NCBI RefSeq assembly: GCF_947499265.1
Contig: NZ_CANMNK010000002.1
Coordinates: 637,123-701,122, forward strand
Origin: an uncultured Roseobacter sp.
Lineage (GTDB): Bacteria > Pseudomonadota > Alphaproteobacteria > Rhodobacterales > Rhodobacteraceae
Length of the DNA: 64,000 bases
Reading direction: 5' to 3'
The translations under genes were made by a program, and so were the position numbers. Below the pieces are notes generated by a model. The model was not told the origin of the DNA. It did not search any database and worked only from the letters and a program-made list of their open reading frames with translations. Shown piece by piece: positions 8,620-16,146 of this stretch (position 1 is its first letter; every line of letters starts with the position of its first letter).

Positions 8620-10437
8620 TCAGCTCGGATCGTACCACCATGTTTCCGGCATGAAATTCGGCCCATCGCCATAGATGGGCAGGACATCGGGGTATTTCAT
8701 TTCCTTGATGTGCGCGATCTGACCGGCGGTGAATTGCCAGAACGGGACGACATAGCGCCCGGCGGTGAGCACACGGTCCAGCGCCCGCACGGCGGCGACA
8801 AATTCCTGCTTCTCCTTGGCGGCCAGCATGGCATCGATCATCCCGTCCACGGCGGGTGACGCGACCCCCATCAGATTGCGCGATCCCGGTTGGTCCGCGG
8901 CCTCTGACCCCCAGTAAAACCGCTGTTCGTTGCCGGGCGACAGCGACAGCGCGCGTCGGTAGTAGGTCATGTCGAAATCAAATTCATTTGTGCGTGCCGT
9001 GTATTGCGCGCTGTCGGTTGTTTCGATGGCGACATCGACACCAAGCCGCTTCAGGCCGGAGACATAGAGGTCGGCGATGGCGATGTTCTCGCTGCTGTCT
9101 TGTGCCAGCAGGATGGTGAACCTCAGTGGCTGACCCGATGCATTGCGCATCTGACCATCTTGCGGGGCCCAGCCCGCCTCGGCCAGCAAGGCCATGGCCG
9201 CCCGGATGCCCTGGCGGTTGCGGGCGGAGCCGTCGGATTGTGGCAGCGCGTAGCCCTCCAGGGTGCCGGGCAAAAGCTGGGCGGCAAAGGGCGTGAGCAA
9301 TTCAGACACCGCGCCCCCTGCGGGCCCATCCTGCATCGCCAGGCCGGAGTTGGAGAAATAGGAGGTGATCCGCGGCTGCGCGCCGCCGGTCAGCGTGTCG
9401 TTGATGTATTCGAAGTTGAAGGCCTGAATCATCGCCTCGCGCACGCGCCAGTCATCAAAGGGGGGCCTGCGCGTGTTCATCACAAAACCGGTCATGCCGG
9501 AGGGTTTCTGATGCGGTATTTCCGACTTGATGACGTCACCACGGTCGATGCTGGGGAAATTATACTGTGTCGCCCATTTTTCGGCGTTGAACTCGCGCAG
9601 CGCCGAGATGTCACCGCCCTTGAAAGCCTCGAAAAGGACGGTGGCATCGCCGTAGAAATCCAGCTTGATGCTGTCGATGTTATGGGTGCCGCGCCGGAAG
9701 GGCACCTCCGCACCCCAATAATCCGGATTGCGGGTCAATTGCACAAAACGTCCCGCTTCGTAATTGGACACGACGTAAGGCCCGGTCCCGATGGGCACGT
9801 CGGCCAGCTGTGCATTGGCAAAATCGCGTCCTTCCCATTGGGCACGGCTGAGGATCGGACGCATGCCAGCCAGCAGCGCCAGCTCACGATTGTCGGTGTT
9901 GAACTTGATGCGCAGGGATCTTGGGCCGGTCTGGGTAATGCTCTCGATCTGGTCACCCAGCCCGTGGTAGCGCGGGTGCCCGTCGGTGCCGAGCAGTTCG
10001 TAGGAGAAAATCACATCATCCACGGTTACGGGCGTGCCGTCGGAAAACCGCGCCTCTTCGCGCAGGGTGAAAGCGACCCAGGAGCGGTCCTCAGGCACCT
10101 CAACCGATTCGGCCAAAAGACCGTAAAGGGTGAAGGGTTCGTCCCAGGAACGGCCCATCAGCGCTTCATGGGTGAAAAAGCTCAACTGCCAGGGAACGGT
10201 GCCCTTGCGCACAAAGGGATTGAGGCTGTCAAACCCGCCGGTGTTGCCCAGCGTGATGCTGCCCCCCTTGGGCGCGTCGGGGCGCGCGTAGGGCAGAGAC
10301 ACAAAATCAGGTGGCAATGCCGGGGACCCATACATAGATATCCCGTGTTGCGGTTCAGCAACCGCGGCATTGACCCAGAGAATCGCTGCCCACGCGACCA
10401 AAATCCGCAAAAGAGCGCGGAAAAAAACAGTACCCAT
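8620..10437 (-). CDS. ABC transporter substrate-binding protein, family 5 (YejA-like)
   Basis: A 605-residue periplasmic binding protein of the peptide/oligopeptide family. It has a clear signal peptide (FFRALLRILVAWAAILWVNA, cleavage near AVA-EP). Family landmarks are FTLREEARFSDGTPVTVDDV, IGTGPYVVSNYEAGRFVQL, RNPDYWG and FNFEYINDTLT. The length and the opening HGISMYGSPALPPDFVSLPYARPDAPKGG resemble the YejA group (microcin C/oligopeptide import). No permease or ATPase gene is adjacent: downstream is the convergent XRE-cupin gene and upstream is non-coding. It therefore looks like an orphan that must share a transporter encoded elsewhere. ATG 10437 follows AGGAGA, which could be partly hidden in a small hairpin. 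Confidence 0.9.
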   Translation of the reverse strand: MGTVFFRALLRILVAWAAILWVNAAVAEPQHGISMYGSPALPPDFVSLPYARPDAPKGGSITLGNTGGFDSLNPFVRKGTVPWQLSFFTHEALMGRSWDEPFTLYGLLAESVEVPEDRSWVAFTLREEARFSDGTPVTVDDVIFSYELLGTDGHPRYHGLGDQIESITQTGPRSLRIKFNTDNRELALLAGMRPILSRAQWEGRDFANAQLADVPIGTGPYVVSNYEAGRFVQLTRNPDYWGAEVPFRRGTHNIDSIKLDFYGDATVLFEAFKGGDISALREFNAEKWATQYNFPSIDRGDVIKSEIPHQKPSGMTGFVMNTRRPPFDDWRVREAMIQAFNFEYINDTLTGGAQPRITSYFSNSGLAMQDGPAGGAVSELLTPFAAQLLPGTLEGYALPQSDGSARNRQGIRAAMALLAEAGWAPQDGQMRNASGQPLRFTILLAQDSSENIAIADLYVSGLKRLGVDVAIETTDSAQYTARTNEFDFDMTYYRRALSLSPGNEQRFYWGSEAADQPGSRNLMGVASPAVDGMIDAMLAAKEKQEFVAAVRALDRVLTAGRYVVPFWQFTAGQIAHIKEMKYPDVLPIYGDGPNFMPETWWYDPS

Positions 10438-10440
10438 TTT

Positions 10441-10453
10441 GGAGACAATCTCC
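10441..10453 (-). promoter_or_regulatory. Short hairpin overlapping the ribosome binding site of the solute-binding protein gene
   Basis: GGAGACAATCTCC is a perfect 5-bp inverted repeat with a 3-base loop, directly upstream of the ATG at 10437. On the minus-strand mRNA the 5' arm is the Shine-Dalgarno-like GGAGA, so the hairpin would hide it. The stem is short and may be coincidence. Confidence 0.3.
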
Positions 10454-10516
10454 TGCTGCCCTTGTTTTCTTGGGTCTCAGACTACCGAGGTATTTACGTC
10501 TTATCAAACTTTTAGC

Positions 10517-10545
10517 TTGGACTGCGGCGTGAGATTGCTTATAAA
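10517..10545 (+). promoter_or_regulatory. Sigma-70 type promoter for a candidate small RNA
   Basis: TTGGAC (10517-10522) and TATAAA (10540-10545) are separated by exactly 17 bases, close to the consensus -35/-10 arrangement. Transcription would start near 10552. No protein gene follows before the terminator at 10600-10627. Confidence 0.5.
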
Positions 10546-10551
10546 GAGGTC

Positions 10552-10627
10552 ACTGCTCGATAGGTTTCTTGCCTGTATGAAACCTGCCTCAATAACTTAA
10601 CGCCTGCCTTGTGCAGGCGTTTTTTTT
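10552..10627 (+). ncRNA. Candidate small RNA of about 75 nt
   Basis: This stretch lies in the 353-bp gap between the solute-binding protein gene and bdhA. It sits directly after a good sigma-70 promoter and ends in a strong intrinsic terminator. A second stem-loop precedes the terminator: AGGTTTC (10562-10568) pairs with GAAACCT (10579-10585) around a 10-base loop. A 7-codon ORF (ATG 10577 to TAA 10600) is also present, so a leader-peptide attenuator for bdhA is an alternative. I do not recognise a known RNA family. Expression is inferred, not shown. Confidence 0.45.
10600..10627 (+). terminator. Rho-independent terminator
   Basis: ACGCCTGC (10600-10607) and GCAGGCGT (10613-10620) form an 8-bp stem with loop CTTGT, followed by an uninterrupted run of T to 10627. 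The only upstream gene on this strand is more than 1.9 kb away behind a minus-strand gene, so it most likely ends the candidate small RNA or attenuates bdhA. Confidence 0.8.
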
Positions 10628-10790
10628 GGCCCCCGCAAACTTGCCCATCTTCTGGTCAGGGTTGCAGCCCGCCCCTGGGCGCACAACCACCGGATCGGTC
10701 AGACCTGCGAAAAGAGCGTTTCCTTTGCAGTCGCAGCAATGCATGATGTGTGCAACGCAGCATTTGCTCAGACAGGAAGGATCAAGTTTC

Positions 10791-11576
10791 ATGGCATATG
10801 AAATTTCATTGGCAGGGAAGACCGCCGTCATCACCGGATCAAATTCCGGCATCGGGCTGGGGATCGCCTGGGAACTGGCCCGCGCGGGCGCGCATGTGGT
10901 GTTGAATTCCTTTACCGATGCCGAGGAAGATCACGCGTTGGCGCAGCAGGTCGCAGATGAGGCGGGTGTGACCGCGCGCTACATTCAGGCGGATATGTCG
11001 AAGGGCGACCAATGCCGCCGTCTGATCGAAGAGGCCGGGCGCTGCGATATTCTGGTCAACAACGCCGGGATCCAGCATGTGGCCGCCATCCCGGAGTTCC
11101 CGGTGGAAAAGTGGGATGCGATCATTGCCATCAACATGTCGTCGGCTTTCCACACCACGGCCATCGCCTTGCCGATGATGCGGTCGGCTGGTTGGGGTCG
11201 GGTGATCAACATCGCCTCCGCGCATGGGCTCACGGCGTCCCCCTACAAGGCCGCCTATATTGCGGCCAAACACGGGGTGGTCGGGCTGACCAAGACGACC
11301 GCTCTGGAAACCGCGAAGGAGCCGATCACCGCCAATGCGATCTGCCCCGGTTATGTGCTGACACCCATCGTTGAAAAGCAGATCCCGGACACGATGAAAG
11401 AATACGACATGAGCCGCGAAGAGGTGATCGAGAATGTGATGCTCACGCGTCAGCCGTCGAAGGAATTTGCGACGGTGGAGCAAATGGGCGGCACCGCCAC
11501 CTTCCTGTGTTCAGATGCAGCTGCACAAATCACCGGGACAACCATCAGTGTCGATGGCGGGTGGACGGCGCTGTAA
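10791..11576 (+). CDS. bdhA: 3-Hydroxybutyrate dehydrogenase (short-chain dehydrogenase)
   Basis: 261 residues. It oxidises D-3-hydroxybutyrate to acetoacetate with NAD+, the step that follows polyhydroxybutyrate breakdown. The Rossmann signature is TGSNSGIGLGIA (residues about 15-26), followed by NNAGIQH and the catalytic pair in YKAAYIAAKHG preceded by INIASAHG. The C-terminal part ITGTTISVDGGW fits D-beta-hydroxybutyrate dehydrogenases more closely than FabG. ATG 10791 has AGGAAGGA about 10 bases upstream; the longer open frame back to 10611 crosses the terminator tail and is not coding. The patatin gene follows after 64 bp. Confidence 0.93.
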   Translation: MAYEISLAGKTAVITGSNSGIGLGIAWELARAGAHVVLNSFTDAEEDHALAQQVADEAGVTARYIQADMSKGDQCRRLIEEAGRCDILVNNAGIQHVAAIPEFPVEKWDAIIAINMSSAFHTTAIALPMMRSAGWGRVINIASAHGLTASPYKAAYIAAKHGVVGLTKTTALETAKEPITANAICPGYVLTPIVEKQIPDTMKEYDMSREEVIENVMLTRQPSKEFATVEQMGGTATFLCSDAAAQITGTTISVDGGWTAL

Positions 11577-11580
11577 GAGG

Positions 11581-11620
11581 TTTAATGCCTCCGGCGGGGA
11601 TATTTCCAGCCAGAAGAAAC
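11581..11620 (+). repeat. Dispersed intergenic repeat, copy 1
   Basis: The core TGCCTCCGGCGGGGATATTT followed by GCCAGAAGAAA nearly matches copy 2 at 17978-18016 and, in reverse orientation, copy 3 at 48165-48211. It lies between bdhA and the patatin gene, directly upstream of the patatin ribosome binding site. I recall similar GGATATTT...GGCCAGAAGAAG elements in many Rhodobacterales intergenic regions. Confidence 0.6.
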
Positions 11621-11640
11621 CAATGGGTGAAGGAGCGGAG

Positions 11641-12678
11641 ATGGCGGTCAAGAAAATCAACCTGGCCCTGCAGGGCGGTGGTGCGCATGGCGCCTTTACC
11701 TGGGGGGTGCTGGATCGGTTGCTTTGCGAAGAGGGTATTCATATCGCGGCCATTTCCGGGACATCGGCGGGCGCGCTCAATGGCGCGGCGCTCAAGGCCG
11801 GTATGATCGAGGGCGGGCGGCAGGGCGCGCGGGATCGGCTGGATTGGCTCTGGCGCGAGGTTGGTGCCCGTCCGGATTTGCAACTGCCGGCCTGGATGCT
11901 GCCGTTTTCGCTGGGTGATTTCAGTCAGGCGCTGGAGTATTCTTGGCCGGTGATGGCGGCAGATGCCTGGTCGCGCGCGGTGTCACCTTATGCGTACGGG
12001 CCGTTTTACAACAACCCCCTGCGATCGATTGTCGAGCAGTTCGATTTCGATGCGGTGCATGAGGAAGGCGGAAAGGGGCCGTGCCTCTTCATCTGTGCCA
12101 CACGTGTGCGCAACGGCAAGGTGCGGGTGTTCAAGGACAGTGAAATCGGCACCGATGCCATTCTGGCTTCTGCCTGTCTGCCGACGGTGTTTCAGGCGGT
12201 TGAGGTGGAGGATGCGGAGACCGGCATGCGCGAGGCCTTCTGGGACGGGGGCTATACCGGTAATCCGGCGCTGTTCCCGCTGTTTAATCCGTCGCTGCCC
12301 GATGACATTTTGATTATCAACATCAATCCGCTGGAGCGGACGGAATTGCCGCGCACGGCGCAGGCGATCCAGAACCGGATCAATGAGATCAGTTTCAATT
12401 CCTCCTTGCTGCGGGAGTTGCGCGCCATCGAGTTTGTGCAGCGTCTGCTGGAGCGTGGTGCCCTTACGACCGAACAAAAGAGCCGCGTGCTGATCCATAT
12501 GGTGGCCGATGATGCGTTGATGAACGAGTTATCAGTGGCGACCAAGCTGGTGCCGACACCCTTTACCCTGTCACGTCTGAAATCCGCCGGTCAGAAGGCG
12601 GCGGATGCCTTCCTAACACATCACAAAAACGACCTGGGCAAGTGTAGCTCGGTCGATCTGGTGGATATGTTCCAGTAG
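11641..12678 (+). CDS. Patatin-like phospholipase family protein
   Basis: 345 residues with the patatin Ser-Asp dyad. The oxyanion-hole box is GGGAHG (residues 12-17), the nucleophile elbow GTSAG places Ser near residue 42, and the partner aspartate is in DGGYTGNP (about residue 204). Family members hydrolyse acyl esters of lipids; some bacterial ones act on storage granules. Its place directly after bdhA suggests a link to hydroxybutyrate or lipid turnover, but that is inference. ATG 11641 follows GAAGGAG at good spacing; an upstream ATG at 11623 would add six residues. It ends 1 bp before the convergent DUF502 gene. Confidence 0.87.
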   Translation: MAVKKINLALQGGGAHGAFTWGVLDRLLCEEGIHIAAISGTSAGALNGAALKAGMIEGGRQGARDRLDWLWREVGARPDLQLPAWMLPFSLGDFSQALEYSWPVMAADAWSRAVSPYAYGPFYNNPLRSIVEQFDFDAVHEEGGKGPCLFICATRVRNGKVRVFKDSEIGTDAILASACLPTVFQAVEVEDAETGMREAFWDGGYTGNPALFPLFNPSLPDDILIININPLERTELPRTAQAIQNRINEISFNSSLLRELRAIEFVQRLLERGALTTEQKSRVLIHMVADDALMNELSVATKLVPTPFTLSRLKSAGQKAADAFLTHHKNDLGKCSSVDLVDMFQ

Positions 12679-12679
12679 G

Positions 12680-13399
12680 TTACGCGCCGTTTCCGGGAGG
12701 CTCGGTGGGGTCTTTGCCGTTGGGATAGACGAGGCCTGCGGAGATCACCAGTTTGGCGGCGTCTTCGACGGTCATGTCCAGCTCGATGATGTCCTTCGAT
12801 GGGAAAAACAGCAAAAAACCGGATGTCGGGTTGGGCGTTGTCGGGACGAAAATGCTGACCATGGGTTCGGCATTATTCGCCCGCGCGGCGATTTCGCCCT
12901 TGGTGCCGGTTGAAATGAACCCGATGGCCCAGATGCCGCGGCGCGGATATTCGATCAGGCAGGCTTTTTCAAAGCTCCGTTCGGATTGGGCAAAAACGGT
13001 TTCCGAGATCTGCTTGATGCCGGAATAGATCGACCGCACCACGGGGGTGCGCTCCACCAGGCTTTCGGCAAAGCGGATGAAGGACCGGCCGATGAAGCCT
13101 TTGGCCATCCAGCCGACAATCACCGTGAAGATCAAAAAGATCACAACGCCGATACCGCGGATGTTGATCTGGATTTCCGGATCGAGGCCGAGCCAGTCCT
13201 GCAACACGCGGTCAGGCTGGTAGGATCCGGGCACGAGCGGCAGCACAAAGCCGTCGATCCAGCCCACAACCGACCAGATCAACCAGATGGTCAGCCCCAC
13301 GGGGGCGATGACAACAAGACCGGTCAGAAAGGATGCGCGCAAAGCGCTGAACAAGCTGCGTCTTGGGGTGGCGGGCTCTGGATCAAACGGAGTATTCAT
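12680..13399 (-). CDS. DUF502 family membrane protein
   Basis: 239 residues with two strong hydrophobic segments near residues 22-50 (FLTGLVVIAPVGLTIWLIW) and 82-104 (IGVVIFLIFTVIVGWMA). A soluble conserved part follows with the family hallmarks VERTPVVRSIYSGIKQ and VFVPTTPNPTSGFLLFFP. DUF502 proteins are widespread inner-membrane proteins with no settled function. It stands alone on its strand, separated by 75 bp from psuG upstream and convergent with the patatin gene. Confidence 0.88.
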   Translation of the reverse strand: MNTPFDPEPATPRRSLFSALRASFLTGLVVIAPVGLTIWLIWSVVGWIDGFVLPLVPGSYQPDRVLQDWLGLDPEIQINIRGIGVVIFLIFTVIVGWMAKGFIGRSFIRFAESLVERTPVVRSIYSGIKQISETVFAQSERSFEKACLIEYPRRGIWAIGFISTGTKGEIAARANNAEPMVSIFVPTTPNPTSGFLLFFPSKDIIELDMTVEDAAKLVISAGLVYPNGKDPTEPPGNGA

Positions 13400-13474
13400 A
13401 ACGCATCTCTACTGACGTGCCTCGTAGGTAGGCGCAATCCCACTGCTTCACAATGGCTTTGGCGGGTCACGTGT

Positions 13475-14407
13475 TCAATTTCCCGTATCGCGGGAGAGGG
13501 CCATCAGTTCCGCTGCAATTTTAGCCGCAAGCCGGGCATTGTTGCGCACCAGCGCAATGTTGGCGGTGAGCGAGCGGCCCTCGGTCAGCTCAAAAATACG
13601 CTGCAACAAATAGGGTGTCACGGCCTTGCCCCGGATGCCATGGGAATCGGCGTCTTTCTGAGCTTGTGCGATGATGGGGGCAAGGGTCGGTGCGGGGATC
13701 TCATCGTCCAAGGGGATTGGGTTCGCGACCAATTGGCCGCCCGGCAGCCCCAACTGACCCCGCATATGATGCGCCCGGGCAATTTCTGCGGGCGTATCCA
13801 TGCGCAGCGGCGCCTTGAAAGGGGATGTGGCGCTCCAGAAGGCGGGGAATGCGTCTTGCTCAACAGCGATCACCGGCACGCCCTGAGTTTCCAGCACTTC
13901 CAGCGTCTTGTCGACGTCCAGAATGGCCTTGGCGCCCGCGGCAACCACGGTCACCGGGGTCTGCGCAAGCTCCATCAGGTCTGCGGAGATGTCGAAGCTG
14001 TTTTCCGCACCGCGGTGCACACCGCCAATCCCGCCCGTGCCGAAAACCTGGATACCGGCCAGATGGGCCGCGATCATCGTTGCGGCCACGGTTGTGGCGC
14101 CGGTGCCGCCGGTCGCCATACAGGCGGCCAGATCCGCGCGGGAGAGTTTGGCCACCCCCTTGGCCTGGGCGAGCAGCTGCAGTTGCGCATCGTCCAGACC
14201 AATGTGCAGCGTGCCATCGATGACGGCGATGGTTGCGGGCGTGACATCCGCGGCGCGAATGTCATTTTCCACCTGCCGCGCCACTTCCAGGTTTTGTGGA
14301 TAGGGCATGCCGTGGGTAATGATGGTGCTTTCCAGCGCAACGATGGGTTTGCCGGCGGCCTTGGCAGCGGCCACTTCGGTTGAATGGATCATCGGCAGGG
14401 CAGTCAT
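13475..14407 (-). CDS. psuG: Pseudouridine-5'-phosphate glycosidase
   Basis: 310 residues. PsuG splits pseudouridine 5'-phosphate into uracil and ribose 5-phosphate in the cytosol. Family blocks visible: ALESTIITHGMPYPQN near residue 24, IDGTLHIGLDD, SRADLAACMATGGTGATTVAATM, FGTGGIGGVHRGAE and FKAPLRMDTPAEIA. The C-terminal ALVRNNARLAA is also typical. ATG 14407 overlaps the stop of psuK by 4 bp (14404-14407), so the kinase and glycosidase are translationally coupled and form a complete pseudouridine salvage pair. The open frame extends upstream to 14692 but only in shadow of psuK. Confidence 0.95.
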   Translation of the reverse strand: MTALPMIHSTEVAAAKAAGKPIVALESTIITHGMPYPQNLEVARQVENDIRAADVTPATIAVIDGTLHIGLDDAQLQLLAQAKGVAKLSRADLAACMATGGTGATTVAATMIAAHLAGIQVFGTGGIGGVHRGAENSFDISADLMELAQTPVTVVAAGAKAILDVDKTLEVLETQGVPVIAVEQDAFPAFWSATSPFKAPLRMDTPAEIARAHHMRGQLGLPGGQLVANPIPLDDEIPAPTLAPIIAQAQKDADSHGIRGKAVTPYLLQRIFELTEGRSLTANIALVRNNARLAAKIAAELMALSRDTGN

Positions 14408-15297
14408 AGGGCGGTCTCTCCAGATACATAGGTGGCGGCGGCCTGCAGGGCGCGGCGCAGGGCGTCTTCGGCATTGGCACCGGTGGCGTCGGCGGCGATA
14501 TGGGCGGCCATGAAGGTGTCCCCTGCGCCTGTCACGCGGGTCACCAGGACGTGCGGTGGGGTTTGGGTCAGCAGGCCGTCTTGTCGTCCTTCGGTTGCGT
14601 CCGCCCCCCCATCGGTCACCAGCACCCGCGCAGCGCCGCGTGCAAGCAGGCCTTCTGCCGCACTGCGCGAGGTGTCGAAACTGCGCTGGCAAAGCAGGCT
14701 GGCCTCTTCGAGGTTCACATATAGCGTGCCGCGCCCTGATTGCACAAAGGGCGCGAGGCGTTCTGCCTTGCCGGGCGAAGCGGGGGCGACACGCAGATCC
14801 GCCTGCGCCAGCAACGGACTGCGGGCGATGTCGCTGAGCAGATTGAGGGTCAGGTTGCCATCCAGTGCGACCAATCCGGTGTAGGGGGCGTCCACTGTGG
14901 CCAGCCGCCCATCCGACAACGGTGAGAGGATTTTGGCCCCTGCGGCTTCCAACGAATGGGCATCCGCAATGGCCGCGATCAACCCATTAGCGCCCTCGAC
15001 AGCCATATAGACATCGGTGGGCAGATCGTCGGAGCGGTACACCGTCTCGGTAATCATCCCGCGCGCCGCACAGGCAGAGATCAATTCATCCCCTTCCTCA
15101 TCCCGGCCAATGGCCGTCAGCAGCGCCGGGGTCAGCCCGAACCGCGCCAGCGTCATCGCGATATTCATGGCCACGCCACCCGGCAGGCGGGTGATGCGCC
15201 CCGGCACATCCGACCCCTGACGCATCGCGCTGGCCGATCGGCCAATGACGTCCCAGAGCACGGAGCCGATGCAGAGAATATCAGGTGTCATTGTCAT
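14404..15297 (-). CDS. psuK: PfkB-family carbohydrate kinase, probable pseudouridine kinase
   Basis: 297 residues of the ribokinase/PfkB fold. The N-terminal strand ILCIGSVLWDVIGR and GGVAMNIAMTLARFG form the substrate lid and first signature. The C-terminal ATP-site motif VTGAGDTFMAAHIA carries the catalytic aspartate. Because it is coupled to psuG, phosphorylation of pseudouridine at the 5' position is the best assignment; sequence alone would only say sugar or nucleoside kinase. A second ATG two codons downstream is possible. The gap to the DUF4198 gene is 42 bp on the same strand, so readthrough from upstream is possible. Confidence 0.87.
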   Translation of the reverse strand: MTMTPDILCIGSVLWDVIGRSASAMRQGSDVPGRITRLPGGVAMNIAMTLARFGLTPALLTAIGRDEEGDELISACAARGMITETVYRSDDLPTDVYMAVEGANGLIAAIADAHSLEAAGAKILSPLSDGRLATVDAPYTGLVALDGNLTLNLLSDIARSPLLAQADLRVAPASPGKAERLAPFVQSGRGTLYVNLEEASLLCQRSFDTSRSAAEGLLARGAARVLVTDGGADATEGRQDGLLTQTPPHVLVTRVTGAGDTFMAAHIAADATGANAEDALRRALQAAATYVSGETAL

Positions 15298-15339
15298 GAA
15301 TGTCTTGTGACCGGGAAACCCAGCGGGTTCAAGGGCGTG

Positions 15340-16146
15340 TCAGCCCGGTACCGCGAATGTCAGCGCCGCCCAAAGGGTTTCCCAGACCGGCGCACGCTCG
15401 GAGCTGCCAGCGGCATCGCTGGGGCGCAGGACAACGGCGTCAAAGAGGTAGCTGTGACCGGGGGTGACCGGGATGGTGGCCTCGCCCCTGTCGTCCGTGC
15501 GGGTGAGGGTAACGGTGACCTGATTGTCGGGTGAGAGGTCAAAGACTTCGATCTGCGCGTCAGGGCGTGGCGCCCCCTGGTAGTCAACGCGCACCTGCAT
15601 CTGACCGTCAAAGCCCGGATCATAGGGGTTGGTCAGCGCGACAAATTCTGTGGCCAGCCCATAAGCGCGGTCCGCCCCCAGACCGTCACCGACGGCCATC
15701 AGGGATTTGGCATGGCGCGTGTAGCTTTCCCGGAAATCCTGCTGGGGCCAACCGGCGGCCGCGTGATCCGCTGCCGCATTCGGGAAATCCTTGTGTTTTG
15801 CAAAGGTCAGGAATTTTTCCCACGTCTTATAGGTCAGCGAAGAGGGGGCCGTTTCATGCAGAATGACCAGCAACCCCTCATCTGGCGCGGTCGTGGCCAA
15901 GGCGGGCGTGTCGCCAATGCGGCCTTCGACCGGGAGCAGTGCATTACCTTGGGCCATTTCAAATCGGGTAAAGCGATTTTCGAACCACGCCAGCGCAATA
16001 CCTTTGAAATTTTCACCATTGCGCAGGTTGGCCACCAGCGCCGCGCCCGGTTCAACTTGATATTTTTTTGGCTCAATCCAAAACTCATGGCTAACCGCTG
16101 ACGTACCAGTTAGCAGTAGCATAATTATTAAAAGTCGAGAGAGCAT
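15340..16146 (-). CDS. DUF4198 domain-containing exported protein
   Basis: 268 residues. The signal peptide is MLSRLLIIMLLLTGTSAVS with the mature chain starting at HEFWIEP, an N-terminal histidine that could bind metal. DUF4198 proteins are periplasmic, with a carboxypeptidase-regulatory-like beta fold in the second half (here DNQVTVTLTRTDDRGEATIPV), and are often found near nickel or cobalt uptake genes. ATG 16146 has AAGGA about 10 bases upstream. Its start codon overlaps, on the opposite strand, the start of the HupE/UreJ-like gene, so each promoter must lie inside the other coding region. Neighbour context suggests metal uptake, but this is inference. Confidence 0.82.
   Translation of the reverse strand: MLSRLLIIMLLLTGTSAVSHEFWIEPKKYQVEPGAALVANLRNGENFKGIALAWFENRFTRFEMAQGNALLPVEGRIGDTPALATTAPDEGLLVILHETAPSSLTYKTWEKFLTFAKHKDFPNAAADHAAAGWPQQDFRESYTRHAKSLMAVGDGLGADRAYGLATEFVALTNPYDPGFDGQMQVRVDYQGAPRPDAQIEVFDLSPDNQVTVTLTRTDDRGEATIPVTPGHSYLFDAVVLRPSDAAGSSERAPVWETLWAALTFAVPG

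Noticed and set aside
9004..10515. 503-codon open frame opposite the solute-binding protein gene
   Set aside because: Antisense shadow; the signal peptide and family motifs are on the minus strand.
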